From positions 1 to 64,000 of the forward strand of contig CAZFQL010000003.1 of NCBI GenBank assembly GCA_964520905.1: a stretch of DNA of 64,000 nt. The letters are read 5' to 3'. The number at the start of each line of letters is the position of its first letter. Position 1 is the first letter of the stretch. Positions 1-8,586 of this stretch are shown one piece after another. The notes beneath the pieces are model-generated. The model was not told the DNA's origin and searched no databases. It saw only the letters and a list, made by a program, of their open reading frames with translations. The DNA comes from JAGVIE01 sp964520905. GTDB taxonomy: Bacteria > Bacteroidota > Ignavibacteria > UBA10030 > SZUA-254. A program made the translations under genes and the position numbers.

Positions 1-2
1 TT

Positions 3-1586
3 CATTTTTGTTCAAACATACTACAACCCCCGTGCCGGAGTTTTTACACAGTCTCTATTGTCTTAGATGAGCTAACTAATGCAATTGATAATTCCGATGT
101 AACTCTTGCGCAGAGACTAGTCGCATTTTATGATGAGGTTGTACGCATTGGTCCAATTGATGATATCAACCCTGATTACGAAATCTCGTCCTATCAAACG
201 ATTAAAGCTCAAGGTCAAGATAATTGGGAAAGATGGCAAGGTCATTGGGGCCGAAAGCCATGTACAATACCGTCCTCCAACTTTCAAGAAGGTCCCACCG
301 GACCTTCATCCAAAGACGAGTACAAAGATCCCTTCAAGCTGCTCGGACTGAATAACTTCTATCTTCATGTTCCTGTTATCTTGAAACTTCAATTAGGTTC
401 GCCTGCGCGGCTTGCAATAAAAGATTCTCTGGGTAATTTTGCGGGTGATAGCTCAGGTCAACGCATCGATCGTATCGGTAACACATTTTATTTCTCATAT
501 TCTGACTCTCAGTATTTAAATGTGTACGATCCAAGGTTCAACAAATACGTTGTCTCCTTGGAAGGAAAAGATAACGGCGGCATCTATCATCTCGAAATCA
601 GTCTTATACAAAATGGTGAGGTTAAAAGCACCTATTTCTTTACGGGTAGAATTATTCCCGGCCAAAAGTTATCTATCCCGATTAGTTTGGTAAAAGACGC
701 TAACGGCATTTATGGTATAGCGGCATCAGCCCGTTATGATGCCGGGTCATTACCTCTTGTAGAAAAGAAAAATGCAAAGACTGCTGTCGTGACCTACCTA
801 AGTGATGGCAATAGAAAAATCAAAGATGTAACGAATAAAGCCACGGAGTACATCAATCGTAGCCTTGCGGCTGAATTTTGGCAAAGCAATGATCACCTGA
901 CACTGAAGGGCAAAACGGTATTTGAGAATGAGAAGAAAGCTGTTCATGAACTCATGAAGGTATTGACTCTCACAAGCGTGAGGGATTCCGCCCTCTCAGC
1001 AATCAATCACCTTGTCACTGCTGACGACATTTTGGCTACAATCGCAATCAACGATGCAATAACTGCCTACAACTCGGCTGGATGTGTATCAAGTTCTACA
1101 AACACCGACTGCAAGTACATCCATAAGAAAATTCAGGATGGCTGGGAAGAAATGATAGAAGCGCAAGTAGATTATTCATCCGGGGATTACGACAAGGCAA
1201 TCGAGCACTATAAAAATGGCTGGCAAAAGGCACAGGAGGCAATGAAGAAAACGCTACCTGGCTCTTCTGAGGAGTTGTCCGATCTTACTGATATCGAAGT
1301 ACCTTTAGATTACATGATCTATCAAAATTATCCTAATCCATTTAATCCTTCAACAACAATACACTTTGAGATACCTGAACCAAGTCACGTTAAGTTGGAA
1401 ATTTTTAACACACTTGGTCAAGTAGTGGGAACACTTATAGATGAAGATAAAGCTGGAGGTTATTACGACGTAAATTGGCAAGCCAACTTGACATCCGGGT
1501 TGTACTACTATCGGATCGAAGCAATTCCAATCAACGATCAAAGTAAATCATTCAGACAGGTAAACAAAATGATTCTTCTGAAATAG
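3..1586 (+). CDS. Secreted protein with C-terminal T9SS sorting domain (5' end outside window)
   Basis: The frame ending at the TAG at 1584-1586 is open back to the window edge, so the gene starts outside. A TTG at 381 can be read as a start, but coding-like sequence continues upstream (for example NWERWQGHWG near 222-251). The last 90 or so residues are a type IX secretion sorting domain: a YPNPFNPSTTI motif, then a strand-rich tail with SGLYYYR, ending KMILLK. Family knowledge says such domains are recognised at the outer membrane and cleaved during export. The middle part (about 780-1280) is helical and rich in Lys and Ala; I recognise no catalytic domain. At the extreme left a different frame (1-66) also looks protein-like, so a frameshift near position 45-60 cannot be excluded. 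Function unknown. Confidence 0.8.
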   Translation, partial: HFCSNILQPPCRSFYTVSIVLDELTNAIDNSDVTLAQRLVAFYDEVVRIGPIDDINPDYEISSYQTIKAQGQDNWERWQGHWGRKPCTIPSSNFQEGPTGPSSKDEYKDPFKLLGLNNFYLHVPVILKLQLGSPARLAIKDSLGNFAGDSSGQRIDRIGNTFYFSYSDSQYLNVYDPRFNKYVVSLEGKDNGGIYHLEISLIQNGEVKSTYFFTGRIIPGQKLSIPISLVKDANGIYGIAASARYDAGSLPLVEKKNAKTAVVTYLSDGNRKIKDVTNKATEYINRSLAAEFWQSNDHLTLKGKTVFENEKKAVHELMKVLTLTSVRDSALSAINHLVTADDILATIAINDAITAYNSAGCVSSSTNTDCKYIHKKIQDGWEEMIEAQVDYSSGDYDKAIEHYKNGWQKAQEAMKKTLPGSSEELSDLTDIEVPLDYMIYQNYPNPFNPSTTIHFEIPEPSHVKLEIFNTLGQVVGTLIDEDKAGGYYDVNWQANLTSGLYYYRIEAIPINDQSKSFRQVNKMILLK

Positions 1587-1659
1587 AAATGGTAACTGCA
1601 AATAACAATTGTAAAAAAGTCATTCACTTTATCATATGGAAAATAGTTCTCTCATTATG

Positions 1660-1715
1660 TGCCGTTGTCCCGCACCGCTTTTCGGTGCGGGATTTAGCAA
1701 CGGCACGTCTTTTTT
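1660..1715 (+). terminator. Rho-independent terminator
   Basis: Two stacked perfect stems (TGCCGTTG with CAACGGCA outside, CCCGCACCG with CGGTGCGGG inside) are followed by a run of T. It lies 74 bases after the T9SS gene and ends that transcript. Confidence 0.85.
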
Positions 1716-1794
1716 ACAAAGCACGTTTTGCGCAATTGTTTTGGCTCTACGCTAAAAACTGAAATCAATCAAAAACAATTATTAGGAAAATTCC

Positions 1795-2337
1795 ATGTCT
1801 AAGACATCTGATGATCTTGATGCCGTTCGAAAAATAGTTGAGGCACTCGAATCGTTCGAGCCAAAGGAACAAGAACGCATCATTCGCTGGGCAAGGGAGA
1901 AGCTCGGATTATGGGTTAGCTCTGTTGATCAAGACCGTACACAATCATCGACAGCCTCAACCCAGCCAACTGGTCAACAACATCCCTCATCTGGCCCTCA
2001 AGTTGACATTAAGGCATTCATTAACCTAAAGCAGCCTCAGAGCGATAGACAACTCGCTGCTGTCGTCGCTTATTTCTACAAGTTTGAGGCTCCCCAACCC
2101 CAAAGAAAGAACTTCATTACTAGAGAAGATCTTCAAGAGGCTTGTAGGCTCGCTGTCGTTGAGCGTCCGAAAAGGCCAGAACAAACCCTTGTCAACGCTC
2201 AACGCGCAGGTTTACTAGACAAGGGACCAGAAAGGGGTACATATGTAATAAACTCAGTTGGGGAAAATCTTGTGGCAATGGCTCTTCCATCTAGCGCAAT
2301 TTCTACGATACCCACTAAGAGGAATCGAAGGAAATGA
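1795..2337 (+). CDS. Hypothetical protein, winged-helix-like, first gene of a coupled cassette
   Basis: The protein has 180 residues and no signal peptide or membrane segment. Residues 5-40 form an acidic helix (ending EKLGL), then a Gln/Ser/Pro-rich linker to about 75. A compact alpha/beta region at 75-170 contains SDRQLAAVVAYFYKFEAP and TLVNAQRAGLLD, which reads like a winged-helix or DNA-binding fold; that is inference from pattern. A basic tail (KRNRRK) ends the protein. The start is the only good ATG. The stop overlaps the next start as ATGA, so the two are translationally coupled. No known function is claimed; a stress or defence role is possible given the HEPN-like partner. Confidence 0.75.
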   Translation: MSKTSDDLDAVRKIVEALESFEPKEQERIIRWAREKLGLWVSSVDQDRTQSSTASTQPTGQQHPSSGPQVDIKAFINLKQPQSDRQLAAVVAYFYKFEAPQPQRKNFITREDLQEACRLAVVERPKRPEQTLVNAQRAGLLDKGPERGTYVINSVGENLVAMALPSSAISTIPTKRNRRK

Positions 2338-3152
2338 ATGAAGCCCAACATGCCATCGAAGCATCTCTTGCGGAGTTAGACAGGCTTCGAAGAAGTATCA
2401 AGAAGGGTTCATCGGCGCAAGTCCAATCATCGGAAGAACGATCGATTATCAAAGCCAATGCCCTTTCTTGGTTTAACAAGCATCGTGTTTTTGTAGTGCT
2501 CTCCGTTCCTGACACAGCGCTGAGCACAATCGACTCTATATACCGTGAGTTACTCTCTTGTGGCGACAAAAATACTACACGCAGACGATATTACTCAATT
2601 CTAAAAAATGCTCATGACTCTTTAATTGAACTCAGAGATCAAAATATCGTAAACCTGTCAAATGTCAAACCTCAACAGTCTAGTGATACCTTGCCGAGTT
2701 TTACTTCCTTGACACCCGATTTGGAAATGCGGGCGATCCTCACAAGACGTTGGAATGAATGTGCCACATGTATTTCTTCACAAGCACCGTTAGCTGCAAC
2801 CGTTATGATGGGCGGACTCATAGAGGGACTTCTGTTAGCACGAATAAATCAGTTCATTGACAAATCAAAAGTCTTTAAGTCGAATTCTGCGCCGAAAGGC
2901 AAGAGTTCGGGAAAGACCCTCACACTGAATGAATGGACTCTCAAAAACTACATTGATGTCGCACATGAACTCGGATGGATCTCCCAAACTGAAAAAGACC
3001 TTGGCATCGTCTTAAGAGATTATCGCAATTATATCCATCCACATAAGGAACGATCGCACGGCATAAAGCTTGAACCAAAGGACGCAGCGTTACTGTGGGA
3101 ACTAAGCAAAAGTATCGCAAGACAATTGTTGGCTGTATCAGGTTCACCATGA
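2334..3152 (+). CDS. Hypothetical protein with HEPN-like C-terminal domain
   Basis: This is a 272-residue cytoplasmic, mainly helical protein. The first 100 residues are charged helices. The C-terminal half contains a hydrophobic helix pair (LAATVMMGGLIEGLLLARIN) and then LRDYRNYIHPHKE. That motif fits the R-x4-6-H signature of HEPN domains, which are often RNases or toxin components; the assignment rests on this motif and the helical layout. It overlaps the upstream gene by four bases (ATGA), and its own stop again overlaps a short ORF as ATGA. The coupling suggests the products act together. It could be a defence or toxin-antitoxin-like module, or simply a conserved hypothetical pair. Confidence 0.75.
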   Translation: MNEAQHAIEASLAELDRLRRSIKKGSSAQVQSSEERSIIKANALSWFNKHRVFVVLSVPDTALSTIDSIYRELLSCGDKNTTRRRYYSILKNAHDSLIELRDQNIVNLSNVKPQQSSDTLPSFTSLTPDLEMRAILTRRWNECATCISSQAPLAATVMMGGLIEGLLLARINQFIDKSKVFKSNSAPKGKSSGKTLTLNEWTLKNYIDVAHELGWISQTEKDLGIVLRDYRNYIHPHKERSHGIKLEPKDAALLWELSKSIARQLLAVSGSP

Positions 3153-3268
3153 ACAACTCTGCCAAAACAACTGCGCATAAGACGCTCGACAACGCTGCTT
3201 CCTTTGTTGACAGAAGATTATTGGGGTTACTCAAGGCTTTTACTCGCGAGGGAATGAGTCGTTCATAG
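3149..3268 (+). CDS. Possible 39-residue small protein, third gene of the cassette
   Basis: The ATG at 3149 overlaps the preceding TGA (ATGA), repeating the coupling between the first two genes. The product is basic and amphipathic, with TLDNAASFVDRRLLGLLKAF in the middle. It has no similarity I recognise. The coupling is the only argument for reality, so confidence is low. Confidence 0.3.
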   Translation: MNNSAKTTAHKTLDNAASFVDRRLLGLLKAFTREGMSRS

Positions 3269-3406
3269 GTCACAAAAGTCCTGCGTTGTTGGGCGAAACG
3301 TTAATCATATTCACTTCTTCTCATTTCACGCAACACAATAACCGTAGAAAAGAATAATCCCTCCGCGTTTCGTCACACTGATACTTTCCTTAATTAATGC
3401 ATCTTG

Positions 3407-3867
3407 CTATTCAAAAATCTCCACAGTCCCCCCGGTATGAATAAAGATAACATTTTCATTTGGCGAGAATAAGCCACGTTTCGCATAATCTAAAAGTCCG
3501 GCGGCGGCTTTGCCTGTATAAACATTATCTAAAACAATTCCTTCTTTGTCTGCAAAAAACTTTATAGCAGATTCATATGCTGCTGTTCTCGCGCCGTATG
3601 CAGTGCCCATATAAGAATTATCAAGTATAACATCCTTTTTATCAATGGATACACGTCCCGAAGGGATGTGCGAATGCACTCCTTTGGAGAATTTCCAAAG
3701 GAGTTTGCCCGTGTCATGTGCAAGCTCAAACACTTCCTTGGAAAGTTGTTTTTCCGTTTTTGCTACTCCCATTCCAATAATTTTTCCTTGCCAGTCGGTT
3801 AATGATTTACCGACTATCAATCCCGCTTGCGTTCCTGCTGATGAAGAGGTGTGGATAATTGTATTTA
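3407..3867 (-). pseudogene. 3'-half copy of the D-cysteine desulfhydrase gene
   Basis: The encoded 150 or so residues match residues 186-336 of the intact gene at 4521-5531, with 12 substitutions by my count. The match starts at the NTIIHTSS stretch and ends at IHTGGTVEIF plus one residue. The N-terminal half, including the PLP-binding lysine, is absent, so the fragment cannot be an active enzyme. Homology stops abruptly near 3867, after which unrelated sequence leads into the brnTA pair. The divergence shows that the copy is either old or came from a related strain through recombination. Confidence 0.9.
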
Positions 3868-3930
3868 AATGGATACCCACTATTTGATTTTTATAGTGAG
3901 ATTGATATATTATAAGAAAAAGGCCCCAAT

Positions 3931-4185
3931 GTGCAATATAATTTTGAGTGGGATTTAGCCAAAGCTCGGCAAAACTACCGTAAACATAAAGTCAGTTTTG
4001 AGCGTGCAGCTGAGGTTTTTCTTAATCCGTTTATGCTTTCTATTTTTGATGATGAGCATAGTCGAGTAGAAGATCGATGGATAACCATCGGAAAGGATAA
4101 GAATGATGTCCCGCTTGTGGTTATTCACTCGTTCAGGGAAACTGATGTTAAAAATTGTGGAATCCGAATAATCTCTGCTCGATGA
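3931..4185 (+). CDS. brnT: BrnT-family toxin, truncated by an in-frame TGA
   Basis: The start FEWDLAKARQNYRKHKVSF, the centre RWITIGKD and the end IRIISAR are typical of BrnT, a RelE-like RNase toxin that arrests translation. A TGA at 4183-4185 stops the protein at 84 residues. The same frame then continues with ATKKEIKQYSEMKSQ to a TGA at 4231-4233, which overlaps the antitoxin ATG as ATGA. That is the normal BrnT tail and the normal brnT-brnA junction. The stop is therefore most simply a CGA-to-TGA change of the second Arg in the usual ISARR motif. The tail holds conserved basic residues, so the toxin is probably weakened or dead. It sits between two copies of the dcyD 3' end. Confidence 0.85.
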   Translation: MQYNFEWDLAKARQNYRKHKVSFERAAEVFLNPFMLSIFDDEHSRVEDRWITIGKDKNDVPLVVIHSFRETDVKNCGIRIISAR

Positions 4186-4229
4186 GCGACTAAAAAAGAA
4201 ATCAAACAATACTCAGAAATGAAATCACA

Positions 4230-4427
4230 ATGAAAAAAGAATATGATTTTTCGAAAGGCGTTCGTGGAAAGTTTTACCATCCGGATGCAAGTTTGAATTT
4301 ACCAATATACCTTGATGCTGATGTTGCTAAATTTGTACAAGAGTTTGCCAAACGCAAGAAGGTGGATACTCAAACGGTTGTCAACAAGTTTTTACGCAGC
4401 AACAAAGCTATGATTCACTCCATTTAA
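4230..4427 (+). CDS. brnA: BrnA-family antitoxin
   Basis: A 65-residue protein beginning MKKEYDFSKGVRGKFYHP, the hallmark N-terminus of BrnA antitoxins, which binds the toxin. A ribbon-helix-helix segment follows (NLPIYLDADVAKFVQEFAKR) and should bind the operon promoter for autoregulation. Its ATG overlaps the ancestral stop of brnT (4231-4233), but not the premature stop at 4183, so translational coupling may be partly lost. A weak hairpin at 4487-4512 follows on the same strand. Confidence 0.85.
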   Translation: MKKEYDFSKGVRGKFYHPDASLNLPIYLDADVAKFVQEFAKRKKVDTQTVVNKFLRSNKAMIHSI

Positions 4428-4486
4428 TAGGAAAACACAATTATAAATCAATCCGCTTAAAATTCTGATTTCTATCTCAGGACAAA

Positions 4487-4512
4487 TCCGATAAGAAATC
4501 GGAGTTCTTTCT
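4487..4512 (+). terminator. Weak terminator after brnA
   Basis: A TCCGAT / ATCGGA stem with a short A-rich loop, then GTTCTTTCT. It lies between the convergent brnA and dcyD genes. Confidence 0.45.
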
Positions 4513-4520
4513 ATGCTTTA

Positions 4521-5531
4521 TCATTTAAAAATCTCCACAGTCCCGCCAGTGTGAATGAAAACAACATTTTCATTTGGCGAGAATAATCCTCGTTTTGCAT
4601 AATCAAGAAGTCCGGCGGCGGCTTTGCCTGTGTAAACATTATCTAAAACAATTCCTTCTTTCTCAGCGAAAAACTTTATAGCAGATTCACACGCTGCTGT
4701 TCTTGCACCGTATGCAGTGCCCATGTAAGAATTATCAAGTATAACATCCTTTTTATCAATGAATACGTGTCCCGAAGGGATGTGCGAATGCACTCCTTTG
4801 GAGGATTCCCAAAGGAGTTTACCCGTATCATGTGCAAGCTCAAAGACTTCCTTTGAAAGTTGTTTTTCCGTCTTTGCAACGCCCATTCCGATAATTTTTC
4901 CCTGCCAGCCGGTCAGCTTTTTCCCTACAATCAAGCCTGCCTGCGTTCCGCTTGATGAAGAGGTGTGGATAATGGTATTAGTTGTAATTCCCAATCGTTT
5001 GCAATCATCGAGAATTTCTGTGAAAGCGGCAGCATATCCTAACGCCCCTATTGGGGTTGAGCCGCCTACAGGCAAGCGATAAACTGTTTTTCCTTTTGCT
5101 GTTAATTCGTCGGCGAGTTGCTGTCCGGTATTTTCCCAAACATTCCAATCATCCGATCCAACGAAGTGAATGTTCGCGCCAAACAAGTAGTCGAGCAGTA
5201 AATTGCCGGAGGGTTTATCGGGTTTCTCACCGCCAAGGACAAGATGAACGTCAAGTTCGTTTGCTTTCCCTGCCGCCGATGCCATCCGGCAAAAGTTCGA
5301 TTGGATTGCACCGACTGCAATGAGTGTATTTGCCTTCTTACTTATTGCATCGGCAATTAGAAAGTCGAGTTTACGGGTTTTGTTTCCTCCGTAAGCGAAA
5401 CCGGTGAGATCATCTCGTTTGCAATAAATATTAAAACCGGTTTCTCGTGATATATTTTTAAGTTTATGCAGCGGGGTGGGAAGTAATGATAATGATACCG
5501 TTGGAAATTGTTTGATTGCATCTCTGTTCAT
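4521..5531 (-). CDS. dcyD: D-cysteine desulfhydrase / ACC deaminase-family PLP enzyme
   Basis: The 336-residue protein has the full length of the DcyD/AcdS family of fold-type II PLP enzymes. DcyD converts D-cysteine to pyruvate, sulfide and ammonia. The PLP lysine is K51 in GGNKTRKLDFL, the substrate loop is AIQSNFCR at 76-83, and the phosphate-binding segment is SSSSGTQAG near 195. D-cysteine desulfhydrase is preferred over ACC deaminase on general resemblance; sequence alone does not settle the substrate. It follows the GltS gene with a 2-base gap, so the two form an operon and the transporter may supply an amino-acid substrate. Its 3' half is repeated at 3407-3867. Confidence 0.88.
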   Translation of the reverse strand: MNRDAIKQFPTVSLSLLPTPLHKLKNISRETGFNIYCKRDDLTGFAYGGNKTRKLDFLIADAISKKANTLIAVGAIQSNFCRMASAAGKANELDVHLVLGGEKPDKPSGNLLLDYLFGANIHFVGSDDWNVWENTGQQLADELTAKGKTVYRLPVGGSTPIGALGYAAAFTEILDDCKRLGITTNTIIHTSSSSGTQAGLIVGKKLTGWQGKIIGMGVAKTEKQLSKEVFELAHDTGKLLWESSKGVHSHIPSGHVFIDKKDVILDNSYMGTAYGARTAACESAIKFFAEKEGIVLDNVYTGKAAAGLLDYAKRGLFSPNENVVFIHTGGTVEIFK

Positions 5532-5533
5532 AG

Positions 5534-6766
5534 TCAGCTCAACCAGTTAAGAAATAAAGTGATAATAATCGCGTTGGTAAAGTCAATGAAGAATGCGCCC
5601 ACCATCGGAACAACAAGGAATGCACGCGGCGCGGGTCCGAATTTCCCGACAAGTGTTTTCATGTTAGCCATGGCGTTGGCGGTAGTGCCTAAGACGAATC
5701 CAATAAATCCGCTTGCCATTACAGCCGATTCGTAATCTTTCCCCATCATCCGGAACGAGATGGTAATTGAAAAAAGAACGACTGCAATTACCTGGAAAAA
5801 TAAAATCACCGCAAGAGGAACAGCTAAATGTACCAACTCCCATAATTTCAAATCCATCAATGCAACAACGAGGAATATATTTAAAGATATTGTACCGATC
5901 AGCTCCATAACGGGATAATCGATCTTAAACAATTTTGTCTTATCGTCTATGTTTCGCAGTACCGATGCAATAAGCATCGCGCCGATATATGCCGGAAGTG
6001 TCCATCCAAGAGATTGAATATAAAAGCTCACGATACTTCCGAGTCCCATTGCCGCGGCGGCGAGAACAATGCTCATCATAAGATTAGAATCTTCACGTTC
6101 AGCATCAATGCTGACCATCTGCGGCTCAGGATTTAACTCTTTTTGCAACTCACTCGATTTGCCGATGCCTTTAGCTTTAATTTGATAGCGGCGGATTAAA
6201 TATGTTCCCGCCGGACCTCCAAGTATTCCACCGCATACAATACCGAATGTTGCGGCAGTAATCGCCAGTGTGTGTGCACCGATGACGCCAGCTTTTTCGA
6301 ACAATGGAGCAAATGCGAGACCCGTTGCAGGACCTCCAACCAATGTCACAGAGCCGGCAATAACACCGAGCAGGGGATTGACGTTAAAAGCGGAGGCGAT
6401 TCCCATTCCTATAAAGTTCTGTACAAAACAAAAGAGGGTGGACATTATAAGAAATATGATAACATACATTCCACCACGCTTAAGAAGAGGTAAACTTGCG
6501 CCCATGCCGATGGTTGTAAAGAAAAGCACCATGAAAAGCGGTTGTGCAATTGTAGTAAGTTTAATATTTAGGAAACGATCGTGAGCAATAAGATTAATTG
6601 CTGCGAACAGCAGACCGCCCACCACTGCCGATGGAATATTCAGCCGTTCGAGGAAATTAATTCGTTTGCGGATAATCATTCCAATAAAAAATACAACAGA
6701 TGCAACCGCAAGTGTCTGTATCAAATCAAGCTCAATGGTTGGTATATTGTTTTCAAGATTGTTCAT
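5534..6766 (-). CDS. gltS: Sodium/glutamate symporter (GltS family)
   Basis: A 410-residue inner-membrane protein with about ten hydrophobic segments arranged as two inverted halves around a charged cytoplasmic loop (residues 200-230). GltS-type signatures are visible: the re-entrant loop GSVTLVGGPATGLAFAP in the first half and the matching GFVLGTTANAMANM in the second. The family imports glutamate with sodium. It is the first gene of the two-gene operon with dcyD. The substrate could differ from glutamate given that partner. A MITE lies just upstream at 6799-7012, so the promoter is probably in or next to the repeat. Confidence 0.9.
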   Translation of the reverse strand: MNNLENNIPTIELDLIQTLAVASVVFFIGMIIRKRINFLERLNIPSAVVGGLLFAAINLIAHDRFLNIKLTTIAQPLFMVLFFTTIGMGASLPLLKRGGMYVIIFLIMSTLFCFVQNFIGMGIASAFNVNPLLGVIAGSVTLVGGPATGLAFAPLFEKAGVIGAHTLAITAATFGIVCGGILGGPAGTYLIRRYQIKAKGIGKSSELQKELNPEPQMVSIDAEREDSNLMMSIVLAAAAMGLGSIVSFYIQSLGWTLPAYIGAMLIASVLRNIDDKTKLFKIDYPVMELIGTISLNIFLVVALMDLKLWELVHLAVPLAVILFFQVIAVVLFSITISFRMMGKDYESAVMASGFIGFVLGTTANAMANMKTLVGKFGPAPRAFLVVPMVGAFFIDFTNAIIITLFLNWLS

Positions 6767-6798
6767 TATCGTCTGGTTCTCAAAAGAAATTTATAATT

Positions 6799-7012
6799 AA
6801 CTGAGGTTACGCACATCATTTTTTTGCGTTCTTAATTTGAATTTAAATAGCCCCGAACTTTAGTTCGGGGTAACAATATACCAAGGAAAAAGGGGGTTTC
6901 AATCCCGCCGATGTTGGCGGGACTAAAGCCCAATTTGTTTTTGAGTTTTTTATCCCCACGATAAATCGTGGGGCAATTAATGTGTTTCTTGTTGCCATTG
7001 TGTAATATCAGT
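6799..7012. mobile_element. MITE copy 1 (about 214 bp)
   Basis: Non-coding element with imperfect terminal inverted repeats (left AACTGAGGTTACGCA, right TGTGTAATATCAGT). Inside are three perfect hairpins in order: CCCCGAAC/GTTCGGGG, CCCGCC/GGCGGG and CCCCACGAT/ATCGTGGGG. The element is repeated in the same orientation at 9601-9815. A possible AATTA target duplication flanks the shorter ACTGA...TCAGT termini. It sits immediately after the stop of the polyferredoxin gene, so its hairpins probably also end that transcript. Confidence 0.85.
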
Positions 7013-7014
7013 AA

Positions 7015-8586
7015 TTAAAACGGAAAATCCTGTTTACTGTCGAACCCTTTTTCCTGTTTTTGTATCTTTGGTTTTTGTGCTTGCAGATGGACCCGGTTCG
7101 GAGTAACATAAATTGCTTTTCTCGGTGTTGTCGGGCAGGTGTGTTCACAAGCGCCGCATCCAACGCAGATATCGTTGTTAATCTCAGGGATTTTCAAATT
7201 TCCTTCATAGGGAACCATGTGAACGGCTTTCGTCGGACAGTGTTCGGAACATGCCGCGCAATCTTTTTTCTTCGCTACAACAACGCAGTCATCTTTAACA
7301 AGAATTGATTTACCGATCTGGACTAATTTCTTCGTGTCAACATCGACCGGTAGGATGGCGCCGCTCGGACAAATCTGGCTGCATAATGTGCACTCGTAGT
7401 TGCAGTAACTTGCATCGTAATTCATTTTTGGCTGGAAGATACCAGCCAATCCATAACCGAGGAATGAGGGATAGAGTACCTGGGTCGGGCAGGCACTCAC
7501 GCATAGATGACAAGCCGTGCATAGATTTGAAAAATGCCGAATGCTCTGCGATCCCGGTGGAGTAACTGGATGTTTTTTATTCGCATCATATCCACTTTTT
7601 GTAGCAGCACTGTCAATATTTGCAAGTGCCGGCACTGTCAACCCAATCGCCGGCATTACTATATCTTTGAAAAATATTCTTCTTGCCGGATTGAACTCTG
7701 ACGAATCTTTAACAGGTATTTTGATTCGTGCCGCTGAATATATTATTCCATTCGTAGGACAAGATTTAATGCAATTGAAGCATCCAACACAAGCGCTGAA
7801 ATCGATCCGCTTGGTTTCACTCTCAATACAGTTTGCTTTGCAGACTTTCTCACATGCGCCGCAGTCGTTACAAGCAATTTTGTTAATGACAATTTTGAAG
7901 AATGCAAAGCGAGAAATTACCCCGAGCAATGCGCCCGCCGGACAGAGAGAATTACAAAAAAGTCTTCCGTGATAATACGACATAAAAACTAATAGACCTA
8001 AAAACACGAATGCACCAATTATAATACTCGCGCTGATATCCCGCAATGGTATATTATAGAAGAAATAGTTTTGGTAACGTCCCAAAATACCGGCAATTGT
8101 GTTATTAATTAAGGTAATTATAGGCTCGACAGTGTTTGTTAATATCCTGCCGTAATTGCTGAATGGCTCGAAGAGATTTAAAAGCGTCAGACTGCCGCTG
8201 ACGGTAAAAATTATAATTGCGACCAAAAGGGAATAATGGAAAAAGAAGGGCGATTTTATATACTCATATCGTTTCTTTCGCTCTATTTTCTTTTTGACAT
8301 GGATGATTATATCCTGAAGTGTTCCAAGCGGACAAAGTGTTGAACAATATACGCGTCCGAATGCAATCGTCAGACCGACTACAATAATCAGTCCAATGGT
8401 AGTCGTTCCGCTGTATACAAGAACCTTTGTGAGCGAGGGGATAACCTGCAGCGAGACAAGGAAGTTACTTACCGACGATGGAATACCGTTCCGCGGGTCG
8501 ATAAACAGGATACTGGTCGGTATAAAGAAAAAAAGAGAGACGATAACCCGGATTTTTTTCAGCTTTTCGAGCTTGAACCAGCTCAC
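7015..8586 (-). CDS. Membrane polyferredoxin (NapH/MauN-like 4Fe-4S protein)
   Basis: 523 residues. The N-terminal half has about five membrane segments and two CxxxCP motifs typical of NapH-type proteins (YCSTLCPLG and FCNSLCPAG). The C-terminal half is cytosolic or periplasmic and Cys-rich, with ferredoxin motifs CNDCGACEKVC, CVGCFNCIKSCP, CTACHLCVSACP, CTLCSQICP, CAACSEHCP and CVGCGACEHTCP, enough for about six 4Fe-4S clusters. It should carry electrons across or along the membrane. The GTG start overlaps the stop of the DUF362 gene (GTGA), so the two are coupled and may form one redox complex. The electron donor and acceptor cannot be read from the sequence. Confidence 0.88.
   Translation of the reverse strand: MSWFKLEKLKKIRVIVSLFFFIPTSILFIDPRNGIPSSVSNFLVSLQVIPSLTKVLVYSGTTTIGLIIVVGLTIAFGRVYCSTLCPLGTLQDIIIHVKKKIERKKRYEYIKSPFFFHYSLLVAIIIFTVSGSLTLLNLFEPFSNYGRILTNTVEPIITLINNTIAGILGRYQNYFFYNIPLRDISASIIIGAFVFLGLLVFMSYYHGRLFCNSLCPAGALLGVISRFAFFKIVINKIACNDCGACEKVCKANCIESETKRIDFSACVGCFNCIKSCPTNGIIYSAARIKIPVKDSSEFNPARRIFFKDIVMPAIGLTVPALANIDSAATKSGYDANKKHPVTPPGSQSIRHFSNLCTACHLCVSACPTQVLYPSFLGYGLAGIFQPKMNYDASYCNYECTLCSQICPSGAILPVDVDTKKLVQIGKSILVKDDCVVVAKKKDCAACSEHCPTKAVHMVPYEGNLKIPEINNDICVGCGACEHTCPTTPRKAIYVTPNRVHLQAQKPKIQKQEKGFDSKQDFPF

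Noticed and set aside
381..1586. TTG start at 381 for the first T9SS protein
   Set aside because: The frame stays open and protein-like to the window edge, so the start is outside.
3280..3310. Possible integron attC half (GTTGGGC followed by GTTAAT)
   Set aside because: No matching inverted partner, no integrase and no array of cassettes.
4183..4185. TGA in brnT read as selenocysteine or recoded codon
   Set aside because: TGA ends many other genes here and no SECIS-like hairpin follows; a nonsense mutation is simpler.
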